Positions 63,136 to 64,000 of a stretch of DNA of 64,000 nt are shown in pieces. The DNA is from Phycisphaerae bacterium (GTDB taxonomy: Bacteria; Planctomycetota; Phycisphaerae; Sedimentisphaerales; Anaerobacaceae). Made by a program: the position numbers and the translations under genes. The notes below the pieces were generated by a model. It was not told where the DNA came from. It was given only the letters and a program-made list of their open reading frames with translations, and searched no databases. The stretch lies in assembly GCA_016782865.1 (NCBI GenBank), contig JADHXR010000009.1:1-64000 (forward strand), in the 5' to 3' direction. How positions within the stretch are numbered: position 1 is the first letter of the stretch; each line of letters opens with the position of its first letter.

Positions 63136-63319
63136 CGCTATTCCTCGTCGTTTTCTCAATAGGTGTTCCTGATTCCCGTGCTTGCTCAATAGGCCTGGTT
63201 CCAGAGGGTGTCTTCTACGATGTGAGCCACCCATGCATACACCAGTATAACGATAATCCTTGAAATATCAAGCCCTTATGACAATGAACTGCCAGAGAAT
63301 ACATGGGACCGTTTAGTGG

Positions 63320-63982
63320 CTAAAGCTTGAGCGATGAAATGTTTGAGACGGACACTGTTGCCCCCGCGTGCTTTTGCGCCAAATCCTTTTCCAGGTTTGA
63401 CAGAATGTTTGCGAGACAGCGGTCAAGGGCTTCGACCAGGCCTTCAGGGCCTTCGGATTCGATACCGACAGAAGATTTATACGTCTGTCCGAAAACAAGG
63501 ATCGGTTCTTCGGCGGCTTGGGCCTTCAACAGAAAAACACGCATTTCCATCTTCGCCTGGGGTGATGACTTGTCTCTGAGGTCGCCGTAGAGCGCCGTTA
63601 TATTGGCCTCCAGTGTATGAGTCGGGTCAATCTGACTTGCTGTATCCAGGACTCTCTTGAAAAGCCCCGAGCCGGACAACCAATTACGCGTTTTCTCGGT
63701 GATCATAGCGGCCGGTGAGACGAGAAACTCGCTGTAAAAATCGGACTCATATTCGAACTGCCCCGTGCGGTAAACCAGTCCTTTGCCGGCGAACGCAGAA
63801 TCGATTGTAAAACGACGCACCTCCAGGACGAGATCCGTTTGGATTCCGGCCGGCTGCGCCTGACGGGTCGCGCTCAAGAGAAAGTATTTCTTGTTATAAG
63901 CCTGCCGGCTGCCGCAGCCTGAGAGCATCACAGGCCACACGAACATGCTCACACAGAAGCACGAGAACATTTTTCCGGTCAT
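63320..63982 (-). CDS. ABC-type transport auxiliary lipoprotein (PqiC/LptE-like, DUF330)
   Basis: A 220-residue outer-membrane lipoprotein. The signal ends in a lipobox (VMLSGCG), and NKKYFLLSATRQAQ then matches the start of the ABC_trans_aux (DUF330) domain, with LVLEVRRFTIDSAFAGKGLVYRTGQFEYESDFYSEFLVSPAAMITEKTRNWLSGSGLF as the core. Such proteins partner MlaD/PqiB-type lipid transporters. GGAGG lies 7 bases before the ATG. Transcription runs leftward from the edge of the window, so the expected MlaE/MlaF/MlaD-type genes would lie just beyond 64000. Confidence 0.85.
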   Translation of the reverse strand: MTGKMFSCFCVSMFVWPVMLSGCGSRQAYNKKYFLLSATRQAQPAGIQTDLVLEVRRFTIDSAFAGKGLVYRTGQFEYESDFYSEFLVSPAAMITEKTRNWLSGSGLFKRVLDTASQIDPTHTLEANITALYGDLRDKSSPQAKMEMRVFLLKAQAAEEPILVFGQTYKSSVGIESEGPEGLVEALDRCLANILSNLEKDLAQKHAGATVSVSNISSLKL

Positions 63983-64000
63983 TTCAACGCCTCCGATTGT

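Noticed and set aside
1-64000. tRNA or rRNA genes, including a tRNA attachment site for the islands
   Set aside because: I found no tRNA-like TTCGA-type arms with matching stems and no rRNA sequence; a covariance-model scan would be needed to exclude them.

Overview
The window looks like chromosomal DNA of a carbohydrate-degrading planctomycete, most likely of the Phycisphaerae/Sedimentisphaerales type, probably from an environmental genome. This is an inference from gene content. There are Tat-signal Gfo/Idh/MocA oxidoreductases and sulfatases, a LamG/discoidin protein carrying the YYWRIDEV-type repeats common in planctomycetes, a neutral-ceramidase-like secreted hydrolase, a sialate-esterase-like SGNH hydrolase, DUF5060/DUF4038 proteins and a UroD-like enzyme. 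No rRNA, tRNA, CRISPR array, integrase or phage structural gene was found.

Layout. 0.5-8.7 kb: secreted and sugar-related genes (LamG protein, SGNH esterase, Tat-exported DegT-fold protein, ceramidase-like protein). 8.9-17.3 kb: a first accessory island, all on the minus strand. Three direct copies of a ~220-bp repeat separate small gene groups: two small hypotheticals, a SIR2-family protein, and an overlapping pair made of an HD plus thymidylate-synthase-like fusion and a radical SAM protein. An orphan nucleotidyltransferase follows. 17.5-36.8 kb: a polysaccharide-utilisation region with two paralogous beta-lactamase/DUF5060/DUF4038 proteins flanking an esterase, an MFS transporter, a lyxose-isomerase-type cupin, a sugar isomerase/epimerase, an Asp-box protein with a premature stop, a giant GH2 protein and a UroD-like protein. 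37.0-37.3 kb: a DUF1016 nuclease relic split by a small inverted-repeat element. 38.6-55.2 kb: a second, defence-type island with a type I restriction operon (hsdM-hsdS-gmrSD-like-hsdR, all with 4-bp overlaps), a DUF5131/TcmP pair, a frameshifted PD-(D/E)XK-like gene, a TrkA-N channel-like protein and two unknown membrane proteins. 55.7-64 kb: core-like genes again (a shrunken sulfatase, a hemolysin III homologue, two Gfo/Idh/MocA oxidoreductases, a LysM protein, an intact sulfatase and an ABC-transport auxiliary lipoprotein).

How the genes may work together. The 17-37 kb genes fit uptake and breakdown of a decorated plant or algal polysaccharide: esterases and glycosidases outside the cytoplasm, MFS import, then isomerases. 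The two islands carry genes whose families are usually linked to defence or mobility, and they contain most of the decay: relics of REP-associated transposase, a MITE insertion, a frameshift and dispersed repeats. The strongest candidate for an undescribed system is the HD/thymidylate-synthase-like fusion with its overlapping radical SAM partner (12632-15455). The thymidylate-synthase-like part keeps several nucleotide-binding positions but has lost the catalytic cysteine. A second candidate is the membrane cluster at 50.5-55.2 kb, which has a channel-like protein without a recognisable potassium filter and a protein built of three tandem two-helix repeats.
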